A DNA stretch of 43,417 bases from Candidatus Cloacimonadota bacterium (GCA_009777575.1 WRLO01000022.1:1-43417), one strand, 5' to 3'; positions 22,813-32,794 are shown, counted from the first letter of the stretch. Notes: generated from the letters alone by a model not told the origin. Program-made: numbers and translations.

Positions 22813-25344
22813 ATGTTTGATAGATTATCTCGTGAATATTTTTTTTTCATCTCTTTTCTCTGTTTATTTTTTGGATTATTAAGTTATTCTTTAGTTTACG
22901 TTGAAGATATAGATGAAGAGATTATTCATGAAAACACTATCAATTATCAAACAACACCTGCTGACACCTTAGAAGCAATAACTAACGATGAAATAAATAC
23001 TATAGAATCTTTGATATTTTTAGAAAATGCTGAAACTCTCATTGATACTACTCTTGTATTAGCTACAGAGACAACTATTTGGGATTCTTTGTATTATGAA
23101 GCTGATTTTCTGCATTATTTTGTAGATTTAGATAAAATATTACTTACCGGAAATGCCCAAGTCCGCTATCATACTTCAACCATCAAAGCAGATAGTATCA
23201 GCATTGATTTTGAACGAAATCAAGCTGTAGCTACAGGTCATGTGATTATGGAAGATATTGACCAACTGATAATAGGTCAAACAGCATTTTTTGATATAGA
23301 AACAGAGGTAGGTATTGTTTTTGAGGGAGCAAGTAGTTTTAATCAGGGTTTTTATTATGGTGAAGAGATTCGCAAAGTTGGAGAAAATGTTTATGATCTA
23401 GACCAAGGTCGCTTTACCACTTGTGAAGCCTTGCATCCTCATTTTGATATCAGATCTTGGTCTATGAGATTATATCATGACAATGTCATTATTGGTAGAC
23501 CGATTATATTTTATGTAAATGATTTTCCTTTAATTCCACTGCCTTTTGCGGCTTTTAGTGTCAAAAGTGGTAGATCTAGTGGATTTTTGATGCCTTCTCC
23601 TGGGTATAGTTCAAGGACTGGTAAAAAAATTGAAGATATCGCCTATTTCTATGTTATTAATGATTATGCTGATGTTTTGTTTAAAGCTGATTTCTTAGAG
23701 AAAAAAGGAATTAACTTTTTAATTAATTTTGATTATCATGATAGATATAGATATAATGGTAATTTAAAAACAACTTATAAATTTATTAATGATATCGAAC
23801 ATGAAGTAAACCCTGACAGTTATAGACATGAATGGAACATAAATTATAGACATTTTCATAGACTGCCCGAACGAGCTACTTTTGATGTTACAATTGATTA
23901 TTCTTCCAGTAGAGATGTATGGTACGATGAGATTGACCCGAAAATTAGACTACAAGAGAATATGAGATCGAGTATTTCATGGAGAAAACCTTTAAGATCG
24001 AGTAGTTTTCTTGCTGCAGCGTCTTATCAAGAGAATTTGATCTCCAATCAAAAAAATATAGTTTTACCCAATATTTCGTATAGCTTGCCCTCAAGACCTG
24101 TTCATGAATTAATTCCTTTTATTTCAGATGAAGTTCGCAGACAAGACCACTGGTGGAAAACTTTCTCTATGAATTGGTCTATGGCGGGGGTTCATCAAGG
24201 TCAAATAACAGATGACGATCCTACTTTTGCACAAGTTATTTGGCAAAACAAAATGGATGATGAAGGCAATTATCTCAGTCAACATCATGCTGGTATAAGA
24301 CAAAATATAGCCTTATCATGGAACTATACAGCTTTTGGTTGGCTGAGACTTAGTAGTTCAGTAAACTATCAAGATGCTTTAATGGATAGAGATAGAGAAG
24401 GGAATGTGCTTGTTCATGGTTATTCTTATGGATCTACTAGTTCTGCTTCTTTTAATGTCTTTGGTATGAAAAGATATAATTCTGGACCCATTCTCGCTGC
24501 AAGACATATTGTCACTCCCTCTGCGAGTTTTAGATATAGTCCCGATTTTTCAGACAATAGCAGATTTTATAGTTTTTCGGGTATTGGCGTTTCTCAAGCT
24601 CGAAAAGCAAGAAATTTAAATTTAAGTCTTGATCAAAGATGGCAATTTAGGCTAGTTCCTGATAGTAATGGGATGGAAAGAAGATTAAATGATTTGTTTA
24701 CCCTTCGTAGCTCTTCTGCTTACAATTTTGAGAATAAAACGAGACCTTGGAGTGATTTAAATCATTCTTTTTCTATCAATCCGGGTTCTTATGAATTGAT
24801 TGGTGTAAATTTTGGTTTGAATCAAAGCATGACTACTACTCAAAGAGTTTATGAAGACTTTGAGTTTTCCTCATGGAGATCAAGCACCCGTTTGAGTTTC
24901 TCTGGAAACGCAAATTACTTCGACTATTTTCCTTTACAAAAAAATGATTTTATTACAAACAATCTATTTAGACCTGAAACCCCTGTAGAAGAAAATATGA
25001 ATATTATGACTATTGATGATTTTGAAAGATTGTTTAATCCAGCTGGATGGTCTTTGTCTACTACTTTTGACTATAATTATGATAGAAGAAGTAGAAGAAA
25101 AACGCAAAATTTAAATACTGATGCGAGTTTTAGAGTTACTCAAAACTGGAGTATGACTTACTATAATTATTTTGATTTCACTACTATGAGTATGAGAGGT
25201 CAAAGGATTGGGTTGATACGAAGTTTTGATTGCTGGAATATTACACTTGATTATAGACAAACTGGGAATGCTTGGCAATTAAGTCTACTCTTTGCCAATA
25301 TCAGGTTGCATGATCTCAGGTTACCTTACAATACGAGCTCATGA
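22813..25344 (+). CDS. lptD: LPS-assembly outer-membrane protein LptD
   Basis: Inserts lipopolysaccharide into the outer leaflet. The 843-aa protein has a signal-like segment (YFFFISFLCLFFGLLSYSLV). A periplasmic OstA/LptA-like beta-jellyroll follows (about 95-190: YYEADFLHYFVDLDKILLTG, then AQVRYHTSTIKADSISIDF, then GRFTTCEALHPHFDI). The C-terminal beta-barrel (about 250-843) is rich in alternating aromatic strands, with the PLPFAAFSVKSGRSSGFLMP region typical of LptD. The disulfide cysteine pattern of E. coli is reduced. The start is ATG at 22813, preceded by a poor ribosome site 9 nt after the PII stop. It overlaps gmhB by 4 nt, and both serve LPS biogenesis. Confidence 0.88.
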   Translation: MFDRLSREYFFFISFLCLFFGLLSYSLVYVEDIDEEIIHENTINYQTTPADTLEAITNDEINTIESLIFLENAETLIDTTLVLATETTIWDSLYYEADFLHYFVDLDKILLTGNAQVRYHTSTIKADSISIDFERNQAVATGHVIMEDIDQLIIGQTAFFDIETEVGIVFEGASSFNQGFYYGEEIRKVGENVYDLDQGRFTTCEALHPHFDIRSWSMRLYHDNVIIGRPIIFYVNDFPLIPLPFAAFSVKSGRSSGFLMPSPGYSSRTGKKIEDIAYFYVINDYADVLFKADFLEKKGINFLINFDYHDRYRYNGNLKTTYKFINDIEHEVNPDSYRHEWNINYRHFHRLPERATFDVTIDYSSSRDVWYDEIDPKIRLQENMRSSISWRKPLRSSSFLAAASYQENLISNQKNIVLPNISYSLPSRPVHELIPFISDEVRRQDHWWKTFSMNWSMAGVHQGQITDDDPTFAQVIWQNKMDDEGNYLSQHHAGIRQNIALSWNYTAFGWLRLSSSVNYQDALMDRDREGNVLVHGYSYGSTSSASFNVFGMKRYNSGPILAARHIVTPSASFRYSPDFSDNSRFYSFSGIGVSQARKARNLNLSLDQRWQFRLVPDSNGMERRLNDLFTLRSSSAYNFENKTRPWSDLNHSFSINPGSYELIGVNFGLNQSMTTTQRVYEDFEFSSWRSSTRLSFSGNANYFDYFPLQKNDFITNNLFRPETPVEENMNIMTIDDFERLFNPAGWSLSTTFDYNYDRRSRRKTQNLNTDASFRVTQNWSMTYYNYFDFTTMSMRGQRIGLIRSFDCWNITLDYRQTGNAWQLSLLFANIRLHDLRLPYNTSS

Positions 25345-25925
25345 AAGCAGTTTTTATAGACAGAGACGGAACTATCAATCATGACCCATCAGGGTATATA
25401 GCCTCAATAAAGGATTTTCATCTATATCCTTATACTGCTGAGGCTATTAAGATATTTAATAAACTCGATTTCAAAACAATAGTAGTCAGTAACCAGTCTG
25501 GTATTGCAAGAGGATTATTCACAGAAGATGATTTAAAATCTCTACATCAGTTTATGAAAGACGAGTTAGCTAAAGAAGGTGCTTTTTTAGATTTGATTTT
25601 ATATAGTCCTTTTCATCCAGGCGGGATTGTAGAGCCTTATAATGTTGAACATTTTAGCAGAAAACCGCGTTCTGGTATGTTTTTTGAGGCATTGAAAACA
25701 TTTCCTATAAAAGCAAAGCAAAGTTATATGATAGGCGATAAAGATATTGATATAGAATTTGGGAAAAATAACGGAATGGTAAGTTTTTTAGTCACACCTT
25801 CATTGACTAATGACACTTCTGCATTTTCTATATTGAATAACACTATTTTACCAGATTTCATTGTTTCGAATATTCTTTCAGCTGCAAAAGTTATAAAAGT
25901 TTTAGAGAGACAAAAGAATGGCTGA
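25341..25925 (+). CDS. gmhB: HAD-family heptose bisphosphate phosphatase (GmhB-like), cysteine-free
   Basis: Likely removes the 7-phosphate of D-glycero-D-manno-heptose 1,7-bisphosphate in LPS inner-core sugar synthesis. The 194-aa HAD-IIIA enzyme has FIDRDGT (nucleophile D7, D9), VVSNQSG (48-54), RKPRSGM (107-113) and IGDKDID (131-137). GmhB and HisB-N proteins bind zinc with a CxH...CxC loop. In this protein the equivalent stretch reads YSPFHPGG and so on to HFSRKPR, and the chain has no cysteine at all. It overlaps lptD by 4 nt and the deacetylase-like gene by 8 nt. A histidinol-phosphatase-type relative is possible, but the LPS context favours GmhB. Confidence 0.8.
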   Translation: MKAVFIDRDGTINHDPSGYIASIKDFHLYPYTAEAIKIFNKLDFKTIVVSNQSGIARGLFTEDDLKSLHQFMKDELAKEGAFLDLILYSPFHPGGIVEPYNVEHFSRKPRSGMFFEALKTFPIKAKQSYMIGDKDIDIEFGKNNGMVSFLVTPSLTNDTSAFSILNNTILPDFIVSNILSAAKVIKVLERQKNG

Positions 25926-27453
25926 AAATAAAATCATAAAAATAGTCCTTGATATTGAAAAAAGTTTTGTCCCCAAAGCTGAGTATATTTTTACAACATT
26001 TTGTAGATTGTTAAGGTTGAAACCTGTTTTTTTATATCAAAGTGATATAAATAATCTAATGGAATGTGCGGTTGATAATATTATATATTATGGAAAAAAT
26101 ATAGATTCTGATTATCCTTTATGTATTTATCACAACTCTGAAGTAGTTCATTTTTTTTCAAGAAAAAATATTTATCCCAATGATGAAGTGAATTTTGAGC
26201 AATACAATGATGTCAAAATTCCTTTTTTATTCTCTCCTAAAGGCGAAATAATTATTTTAAATAAAGATAAACTTAAGGAAATTAACACTACTCAGAAATT
26301 AATTATCACCAAAGACATTATAGCTTCCTCATTTTATTTCTTATCATGCTGGCAAGAATATGTTGTAGAAGATAATATAAAACCGGGCGATAGATATGAT
26401 TATAAGCTTTCTATGCAATGCTTTTGGGGATTTTCAGAAATTCCTGTGGTAGATTTTTATTATATTATTTTTCGTAGTTGTTTAGAAAAATTTGTGAATT
26501 TTGAAGGGGTAGAGTTTCCAATACTTTACTCAGCTCAAAAACATCAATCAAAAAAGAAAGCTTTCTCTTTTATCTTAACGCTCTCTCACGACATTGATTA
26601 TTTTGATTTTTGGTCCAGACAGCACTTATATTCAATTTATAAATACAACCTTAGGAGGATTGCTTTAAACCCTCTTAATTCTGTTTTTAAATTGATTGGT
26701 CATTTCATCACTAAACATTTTATTCATAATCCAGATAAAGAAATAAATAAAATACTAATAAAAGAAAAAAAACTAAATTGTAATTCTACCTCTTTTCTTC
26801 TATCACAATCTGATATTACAGACGAAAGACAAAATTATTTTAAAAATAAAACTCAGCTAAATAAAATTAAATATATTTTTCGAAATCAATCTGTAGGATT
26901 ACATGGAACAAAAAATGCAAGCTCAGATCATGATTTATTGGTAGAACAACTTAATCGTCTGAAAAAAGAAAATTTTCATGTAAGAGGATATAGAAATCAT
27001 TATTTATGTTTTAATTACCAAAAATCTTTCAAGATCCTTGAAGAATTAGGCATTGAATATGATGCTACTCTCGGGTTTTGGGAACATATCGGATTTCGCT
27101 CTGGGACATCAATACCTTTTTATCCTTTCAATATTGAAGAAAATAGAGTTTTTAAAGTTCTTGAGATTCCGTTAAGTATTATGGATGTAACTCTCTTTTC
27201 TTCAAAAGCTATGAATATGAGTTATAAACAAGCTAAATTAAGAATTTTTAAAATGATCGATTTAGCTGAAAAACAACAATCACATTTATCAATTCTTTGG
27301 CATATAAACAATTTTGATATCATTGATTATCCCTTTTGGGGGAAGCTATGTTGGGATATAATAAAATATGCTAAAAGAAAAAATGGTTGGGTCTGTTCTA
27401 TAGAAAATTTAGTAGATCATTTTTATGATTTGGAGAGTGTTGTTTTTAATTAG
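25918..27453 (+). CDS. Polysaccharide deacetylase-like protein (DUF7033 type)
   Basis: A 511-aa protein. The N-terminal 200 residues resemble the DUF7033 region found before deacetylase domains, with YDYKLSMQCFWGFSEIPVVD near 160-180. The C-terminal domain is NodB-like: LSHDIDYFD (about 222-230) supplies the metal-binding Asp, VGLHGTKNASSD (about 322-333) a His, RGYRNHYLCF the arginine-bearing motif, and YDATLGFWEHIGFRSG the region near the third motif. It probably edits a cell-surface polysaccharide or O-antigen, though the substrate is unknown. There is no signal peptide. It overlaps the gmhB-like gene by 8 nt, so it is the last gene of the lptD operon. Confidence 0.75.
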   Translation: MAENKIIKIVLDIEKSFVPKAEYIFTTFCRLLRLKPVFLYQSDINNLMECAVDNIIYYGKNIDSDYPLCIYHNSEVVHFFSRKNIYPNDEVNFEQYNDVKIPFLFSPKGEIIILNKDKLKEINTTQKLIITKDIIASSFYFLSCWQEYVVEDNIKPGDRYDYKLSMQCFWGFSEIPVVDFYYIIFRSCLEKFVNFEGVEFPILYSAQKHQSKKKAFSFILTLSHDIDYFDFWSRQHLYSIYKYNLRRIALNPLNSVFKLIGHFITKHFIHNPDKEINKILIKEKKLNCNSTSFLLSQSDITDERQNYFKNKTQLNKIKYIFRNQSVGLHGTKNASSDHDLLVEQLNRLKKENFHVRGYRNHYLCFNYQKSFKILEELGIEYDATLGFWEHIGFRSGTSIPFYPFNIEENRVFKVLEIPLSIMDVTLFSSKAMNMSYKQAKLRIFKMIDLAEKQQSHLSILWHINNFDIIDYPFWGKLCWDIIKYAKRKNGWVCSIENLVDHFYDLESVVFN

Positions 27454-27503
27454 TGCCTTATCAAAAAAATGTTAAAAATAATTTTTCACTCTAAATCAGA
27501 AAA

Positions 27504-29591
27504 TTACAAAGGATATTCAATTATATGATCTTCAGGAACTATAAAATGAGTTCTAGGAAAAATATTTAGATTATAAAAGTTTGTAGAAAATCTTGGTTGT
27601 GTAAATTCTTTAAAGGATTCCAAAATTGTTTGTTCATCAGGTTCGGATGGTAATAAACCTGTTTGTCGAGACACTGAAACTCTGATGATTCCCGGGGGCA
27701 TATCAAAATCTTCCATAGTATTTATACCTTTATCAATCATTGTATTTTCATAATGTCTCATGATAGGTATCCACACTGGCAAAGCTGCTACACCACCTGT
27801 CATAGCTCTACCCATTGTTCTATTGTCATCAAAACCCATCCATACACCTAATACAAGATCTCTGGTAAATCCGACAAACCAAGCATCTCGATAATCGTCT
27901 GTAGTTCCTGTTTTGCCACCTGCAGGCATTCTAAATCCTCGATTTCGAGCCGCTACTGCTGTGCCTTCATTGATAACAGATTTCATCATATCAGTCATAA
28001 TATATGCTGTCAAAGGGTCTAAAACTGGTCTTCTATTGATTGTAGCTTGTTCGAGAACGCGACCATGACTATCGGTAACTCTTGTTATAAACACAGGTTC
28101 TACGAGCTGTCCTTTACCAGGAAAAATACTATAAGCAGCTACCAATTCATATGGTAAAACCTCAAATGAGCCTACAGATAAAGATAAATACGGATGTATT
28201 GGTGTAGAAAAATCTAAGGTATTCAGAAAATCCACCACTGTTTGAGGACCAATATCATAAACCATTTTTGCTGTAACTATGTTTATAGACCTTTGTAAAG
28301 CTTCTCTCAATCTAACAGGTCCACGAAAATCAAGAGTATAATTTCTTGGTTCCCAAAAGACTTCTCCTCTTCTCATAAAAACGAGTGGCTCGTCAGTGAC
28401 TATAGTAGCAGCAGTATATCCATTATCAAGAGCGTTGGCAAAAATAAAAGGTTTAAACGATGAACCCGGCTGCCTTCGGGCTTGCATCATACGATTAAAT
28501 TTACTATGTTGAAAATCACGCCCTCCTATCATCACGCTGACATAACCAGTGTGCGGGTCTATAGCAAATACTCCACCTTGTAAGTAGTCTGTTCTGATAT
28601 TAACAGCATTTGCAGGTATATCGGAGTATCTATGTCTATATCTTCTGCTTTCATCCAATTCCGAAAGAACCTCATTTAATATACGATGAGAATATTCTTG
28701 CATTTCCCAATCTATTGTAGTATAAATCCGGAGACCACCAGTAAATAATTGATTTGTTCCATAAGTCCTCTCTAGATAGGGACGAATAAATTCGATAAAA
28801 TAATCAGATTCTCTGTTGCTATTAACAGTGACACGATTTACTACTAAAGGCTCAACGATAGCTTCTTCATATTGCTCCAAAGAAATAATATCATTTTCAT
28901 AGGCGACGCTCAATACTAAATTTCTTCTACCAGTAGCCCTATCTGGAAAACGAAGCGGATTGTAAAAACCGCTACCTTTGAGTAATCCTACTAAAAGCGC
29001 TGATTCTGAGAGGGTCAATTCAGAACTGGTTTTCAGAAAATAGTTCATAGAGGCTTGTTCAATACCATAATACCCGTTTCCAAATAATACTTTATTTAAA
29101 TAACTCTCTAAAATCTCGTTTTTTGTAAACTGACTTTCTATCATTACAGCAAGCATCATCTCTTTAATTTTTCTTGAATAAATCCTTTCTGTTGATAAAA
29201 ACATATTTCTAGCAAGCTGCTGAGAAATTGTGGAAGCTCCTTGCGTAACTCTTCTTGCCCTAAGATTTACCTCCATTGCTCTCATGACACTAAAAATGTC
29301 TATTCCCCAATGATTATAGAAATTTTTGTCTTCAATACATAATAACATGTCAATTAAATATTGAGGAACATCAGACAGTTCGACAAGTTTTCTATGTTCA
29401 AAAGCATACATGTGGATGAGTCTTCCGTTGATGTCAAAAACTTCAGAACCGGTATCAAATCTATAATTTAAAACCTCTTCAGGTGTTGGCAATTCCAAAT
29501 ACAATTGATATAAATAATAACTGACCGCTCCTAAAATCAGTAAAAAAATAATAAAATATACTAAAAAATATCTAAGTATAAGCTTTAGCAT
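27504..29591 (-). CDS. pbpA: Penicillin-binding protein 1A (class A PBP)
   Basis: Bifunctional peptidoglycan glycosyltransferase/transpeptidase anchored in the inner membrane. From the ATG at 29591 (GGAG 5 nt upstream) it has 695 aa; an upstream ATG at 29633 lacks a site. It has a short cytoplasmic end and one TM helix (about 8-27). The GT51 domain has the catalytic Glu in CIEDKNFYNHWGID and the motif RRVTQGASTISQQLARN. The transpeptidase domain has SSFK (377-380, nucleophile Ser), RSIN, and KTGTTDDYRDAWFVGF. All catalytic motifs are present. It overlaps the upstream membrane-protein gene by 20 nt. Confidence 0.95.
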   Translation of the reverse strand: MLKLILRYFLVYFIIFLLILGAVSYYLYQLYLELPTPEEVLNYRFDTGSEVFDINGRLIHMYAFEHRKLVELSDVPQYLIDMLLCIEDKNFYNHWGIDIFSVMRAMEVNLRARRVTQGASTISQQLARNMFLSTERIYSRKIKEMMLAVMIESQFTKNEILESYLNKVLFGNGYYGIEQASMNYFLKTSSELTLSESALLVGLLKGSGFYNPLRFPDRATGRRNLVLSVAYENDIISLEQYEEAIVEPLVVNRVTVNSNRESDYFIEFIRPYLERTYGTNQLFTGGLRIYTTIDWEMQEYSHRILNEVLSELDESRRYRHRYSDIPANAVNIRTDYLQGGVFAIDPHTGYVSVMIGGRDFQHSKFNRMMQARRQPGSSFKPFIFANALDNGYTAATIVTDEPLVFMRRGEVFWEPRNYTLDFRGPVRLREALQRSINIVTAKMVYDIGPQTVVDFLNTLDFSTPIHPYLSLSVGSFEVLPYELVAAYSIFPGKGQLVEPVFITRVTDSHGRVLEQATINRRPVLDPLTAYIMTDMMKSVINEGTAVAARNRGFRMPAGGKTGTTDDYRDAWFVGFTRDLVLGVWMGFDDNRTMGRAMTGGVAALPVWIPIMRHYENTMIDKGINTMEDFDMPPGIIRVSVSRQTGLLPSEPDEQTILESFKEFTQPRFSTNFYNLNIFPRTHFIVPEDHIIEYPL

Positions 29592-30168
29592 AATAACTCC
29601 GTAAATCAATAGTTTTATTAAAATAAAAACCACATAAACCTGTCAAAAAACCTGTTACTATGGATATAACTGCTATCAAAGGATAAAGTAACAAAATACT
29701 ATCGCTTTGTATAATAAAAATCCTCACTACAATTAATTGGGTAAGTAAATGGACAAAAGAACCAACTATACTCAGACCGAAAATAGATATTCTAAACTGC
29801 TCTCCTTCAAAAGATGAGGGCAAGGGTGATATATTTCGGTTTTTAACCTTCAAATTTGAAATAATCATAACTCCCATCATAATAACACAGGATAAAAGAC
29901 TTCCAAAAATAGAAAGTAAAAAAGTAGGACTAAACAAAGTTCCGCTTATAAAAGACCCTATCAAAGATTTTGATATTGCCACAATAACAGCTTCCTTGAA
30001 AAATGAACTATAAACTAACACCAATACAACAATATTGGAAAAACCTATTTTCATGAAAGGTAAGGGTTTGGGTATATACATCTCAAACATATATAGGCTA
30101 GCAGCCAATGCCGTCATTAAGGCTAAAAAAAATATATAGTTTTCATTCAATTTTTTTATTTTATTCAT
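29572..30168 (-). CDS. Gx transporter / heptaprenyl-diphosphate-synthase component I family membrane protein
   Basis: A 198-aa integral membrane protein with about 5-6 hydrophobic helices. It starts with a typical ALMTALAASLYMFEMYIPKP segment, then PFMKIGFSNIVVLVLVY and AISKSLIGSFISGT, the pattern of the Gx/Hpre_diP_synt_I family (ECF-S-like membrane proteins). Its biochemical role is not established. Between helices a stretch of about 12 residues reads SPLPSSFEGEQF (29794-29829). It looks like the translation of a known dispersed intergenic repeat, so this loop may be a repeat insertion. It is translationally coupled to pbp1A, which overlaps by 20 nt. Confidence 0.72.
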   Translation of the reverse strand: MNKIKKLNENYIFFLALMTALAASLYMFEMYIPKPLPFMKIGFSNIVVLVLVYSSFFKEAVIVAISKSLIGSFISGTLFSPTFLLSIFGSLLSCVIMMGVMIISNLKVKNRNISPLPSSFEGEQFRISIFGLSIVGSFVHLLTQLIVVRIFIIQSDSILLLYPLIAVISIVTGFLTGLCGFYFNKTIDLRSYYAKAYT

Positions 30169-30211
30169 ACACCTCGTGGTTTAAAAATATTTTTATTATA
30201 TTATCATATAA

Positions 30212-30258
30212 AACGCTGATTTTCGTAAATAATTTGAGTTTCTACGAAAATCAGCGTT
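30212..30258 (-). terminator. Perfect 16-bp inverted repeat between serC and the downstream operon
   Basis: AACGCTGATTTTCGTA (30212-30227) pairs with TACGAAAATCAGCGTT (30243-30258) around a 15-nt loop. It lies 38 nt after the serC stop and 44 nt before the next start on the same strand. An AT-rich stretch follows, but there is no clean T-tract, so terminator function is plausible rather than shown. Confidence 0.5.
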
Positions 30259-30295
30259 ATTTTACTAAATACTCCCAAATCATGATTATTAGCTT

Positions 30296-31375
30296 TTATC
30301 CGTTATCTTTAGCAAATTTTATCATAAACTCTGCTAAAACTTCACAAGCTTTCTTGGGCAAGGCATTATAAGTTGAAGCTCTACAGCCACCAACACTTCT
30401 ATGACCTTTGATACCAGATATTTTTAGACTTTTTGCTTCTTTGATGAATTTTTCTTCTAGTTCCTCAGAAGCGAGCCTGAAAGTTATGTTCATCAACGAT
30501 CTATCTTCTTTAGCTGTGGTTCCTTTGTAAAACTCACTATTATCAATAACATCGTAGATCAAACCAGCTTTAGCGATGTTGTTTTTCTCAATGTTTTCCA
30601 GACCTTGCTTTTCAATCCATTTCAAGACCAATCCGACAATATAGATGGGAAAAGTTGGTGGAGTATTATACATCGAATTACCATCAATATGAGTTTTATA
30701 AGAGAGCATAGTCTCTTTAACTGGAGCAAATTTGTCAATCATGTCTTTTCTGATAATGACTGCAGTTGTTCCAGCTGGACCAATATTTTTTTGAGCCCCT
30801 GCGTAAATCAATGCATATTTGTTTATATCAAGAGGTCTTGAGAGAAAATCAGAAGACATATCACAAATCAAAGGAATATTAGTTGGGAAAATGCTGTCGT
30901 CTCTGTATTCTGTTCCAAAAATCGTGTTGTTGCTGCAATAATGTAGATAAGCAGGATTTTCAGAAATATTAAATGCTTTTGGTAAATAAGAAAAGTTCTT
31001 ATCTTCAGAGCTAGCAGCTACATGAGTCAATTTACCAATCTTTTTTGCTTCTTTATAGGCTTTTGATGCCCACTCTCCGGTTAGGACATAATTTCCTACT
31101 TTTCCTTCTTGAATCAAGTTCATAGCAGTCATCAAAAACTGAGTATGAGCTCCACCACTCAAGAACAATACAGCATAATCATCTGTTACTTTTAGCAATC
31201 TTTTCATTGTAGCTACTGTTTCATTGAATATTTCTTCATATTCTTTTGAACGATGGCTCATTTCCATTACCGACAAGCCATTTCCTTTGTAACTCAACAA
31301 GTCTTGTTGTATTTCCAACAAAACTTCCTCTGGTAAAACTCCAGGACCAGCACTGAAATTATGGATTCTTTCCAT
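30296..31375 (-). CDS. serC: Phosphoserine aminotransferase
   Basis: Converts 3-phosphohydroxypyruvate and glutamate to phosphoserine and 2-oxoglutarate (serine, and vitamin B6, synthesis). The 359 aa match the family length. Features seen: NFSAGPGVLPEEVL at the start, VMEMSHRSKEYEEI (near 36-49), LFLSGGAHTQF, and the PLP lysine in YAGAQKNIGPAGTT (about K195), ending GHRSVGGCRASTYNA. All active-site motifs are intact. It lies 35 nt downstream of the PilC-like gene, so they may be cotranscribed. No serA or serB is in the window. Confidence 0.96.
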   Translation of the reverse strand: MERIHNFSAGPGVLPEEVLLEIQQDLLSYKGNGLSVMEMSHRSKEYEEIFNETVATMKRLLKVTDDYAVLFLSGGAHTQFLMTAMNLIQEGKVGNYVLTGEWASKAYKEAKKIGKLTHVAASSEDKNFSYLPKAFNISENPAYLHYCSNNTIFGTEYRDDSIFPTNIPLICDMSSDFLSRPLDINKYALIYAGAQKNIGPAGTTAVIIRKDMIDKFAPVKETMLSYKTHIDGNSMYNTPPTFPIYIVGLVLKWIEKQGLENIEKNNIAKAGLIYDVIDNSEFYKGTTAKEDRSLMNITFRLASEELEEKFIKEAKSLKISGIKGHRSVGGCRASTYNALPKKACEVLAEFMIKFAKDNG

Positions 31376-31410
31376 AGTTTCCTCCGATATTATTTATATT
31401 ATTTTTTTTC

Positions 31411-32739
31411 TTACATACCAGGCACTGGTGGAGATACCATCGCTATCTCAGATGAAACAACAGTCAAAAGAACCAATACAACACCAATGTAGATCATAAC
31501 AAACATTTCTATACTACCAATCACACCTTTCATTTTGTAAGTAGTTTCTTGTTCAAAAAAGCGAGCTATTTGGTTTGCTGAAGCCAAAATATTACCTGTT
31601 TCAGCTCCAGACCTGAGTCTGTTCAAAGTAGTTTGATTGAAAACCTTTGAAGCAGCCATTGCTGGCACAAGTGCAGCTCCGTCTCGCAACATCATAGGGA
31701 TAGCTATTGTTTTTACGCCATGTTCCATCCATTTATTTCTACTAGCTTCTGATGCTGCTTTAAGAGTTTCAATATTGTTATCAGCTCCAGAATAAACAGA
31801 CCCAAAGACCCTAAAAAATATTTCTATACTCGTTTTGTGGAGAAGATGCCCAATCACGGGCAATTGTACCATCCATTTATCACGGTAAAATTGACCTTGC
31901 GGTGTTCTAAACCAGAGCAAAAGTGCTGCGGTTGGGACTACGACGAGGATTGATATCCACCAACCATTTGCTATAAACCAATCAGATAAATCCAATGTTG
32001 CTTGAGTCAAGGGAGGAGCTGGTAAACCAAATCGTGTAAACATTCCAGCGGTTGCAGGGAAAATCCAGCCAACATAATACACCACGGCACCCATCATCAA
32101 AACCACAGTAAACATAGGTGATAGGAAAGCAGAACGTAATGACCTTTTATACTCGGCATCGCGTTCCATATATTTCGCAGTAGCAAGGTAAACTTCGTTC
32201 ATATTACCTGATTTAGTAGCCAGACCCAGCATATAAGCTGGGAATTTCCCGAAAACCCATTCATATTGTTTGAAGACATCTTCACCTTCACGACCTTTTT
32301 TTAGCTCAGATTGTATATTTTTAAGAGCATTCTTCAAGGTAGCGTTTTGTTCTTCCTCTGCTAATATTTCTAAAATTTTGTCATAAGCCATTTCTTCTTG
32401 AAGCATAAAAGAGCTAAGGTTTATAAATTGTAAAATACTCTGCATAGGCGGAGCGACTTTGAAGTCTAATAAAACAGCTTCGACTTTTACATTTTTATAG
32501 CCATGTTTTACAAAAGCATCTTTTAGTTCTTGAGTGCTATATGCTTGTTTTTTGCCTTTGAGTTTGGTATTTGTCGGAGTTGTGACTGTATAATTAAACT
32601 CTTTTCTTTGCTCAAGTTTGTCAATTCGAATTCCTTTGCTTTCAAGAATTCTTTTTGCTTCTTGCTTCGTCTTTGCAGATAGAACTGCTTGTAAGGGAGC
32701 TCCATCAGGACCCTTACCAGTTACTCTAAAATCAATCAT
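31411..32739 (-). CDS. pilC: PilC/GspF-family type IV pilus or type II secretion inner-membrane protein
   Basis: Platform protein of type IV pilus or type II secretion assembly. The 442-aa protein has a charged N-terminal region of about 100 residues. Two T2SSF repeats follow: about 110-240, ending in a hydrophobic helix (SPMFTVVLMMGAVVYYVGWIF), and about 310-440, ending in FVMIYIGVVLVLLTVVSSEIAM. A helix near 255-285 lies between them, so about three to four TM segments are seen. Conserved ATKSGNMNEV and RSGAETGNILA carry the family's E-x-G-like motif. No pilin, ATPase or secretin gene is nearby. GAGGTGAG precedes the start. Confidence 0.9.
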   Translation of the reverse strand: MIDFRVTGKGPDGAPLQAVLSAKTKQEAKRILESKGIRIDKLEQRKEFNYTVTTPTNTKLKGKKQAYSTQELKDAFVKHGYKNVKVEAVLLDFKVAPPMQSILQFINLSSFMLQEEMAYDKILEILAEEEQNATLKNALKNIQSELKKGREGEDVFKQYEWVFGKFPAYMLGLATKSGNMNEVYLATAKYMERDAEYKRSLRSAFLSPMFTVVLMMGAVVYYVGWIFPATAGMFTRFGLPAPPLTQATLDLSDWFIANGWWISILVVVPTAALLLWFRTPQGQFYRDKWMVQLPVIGHLLHKTSIEIFFRVFGSVYSGADNNIETLKAASEASRNKWMEHGVKTIAIPMMLRDGAALVPAMAASKVFNQTTLNRLRSGAETGNILASANQIARFFEQETTYKMKGVIGSIEMFVMIYIGVVLVLLTVVSSEIAMVSPPVPGM

Positions 32740-32794
32740 AATCTCACCTCAAATTTATTGTATATAGATTTTATCTTGCCAAAATATATTTATT

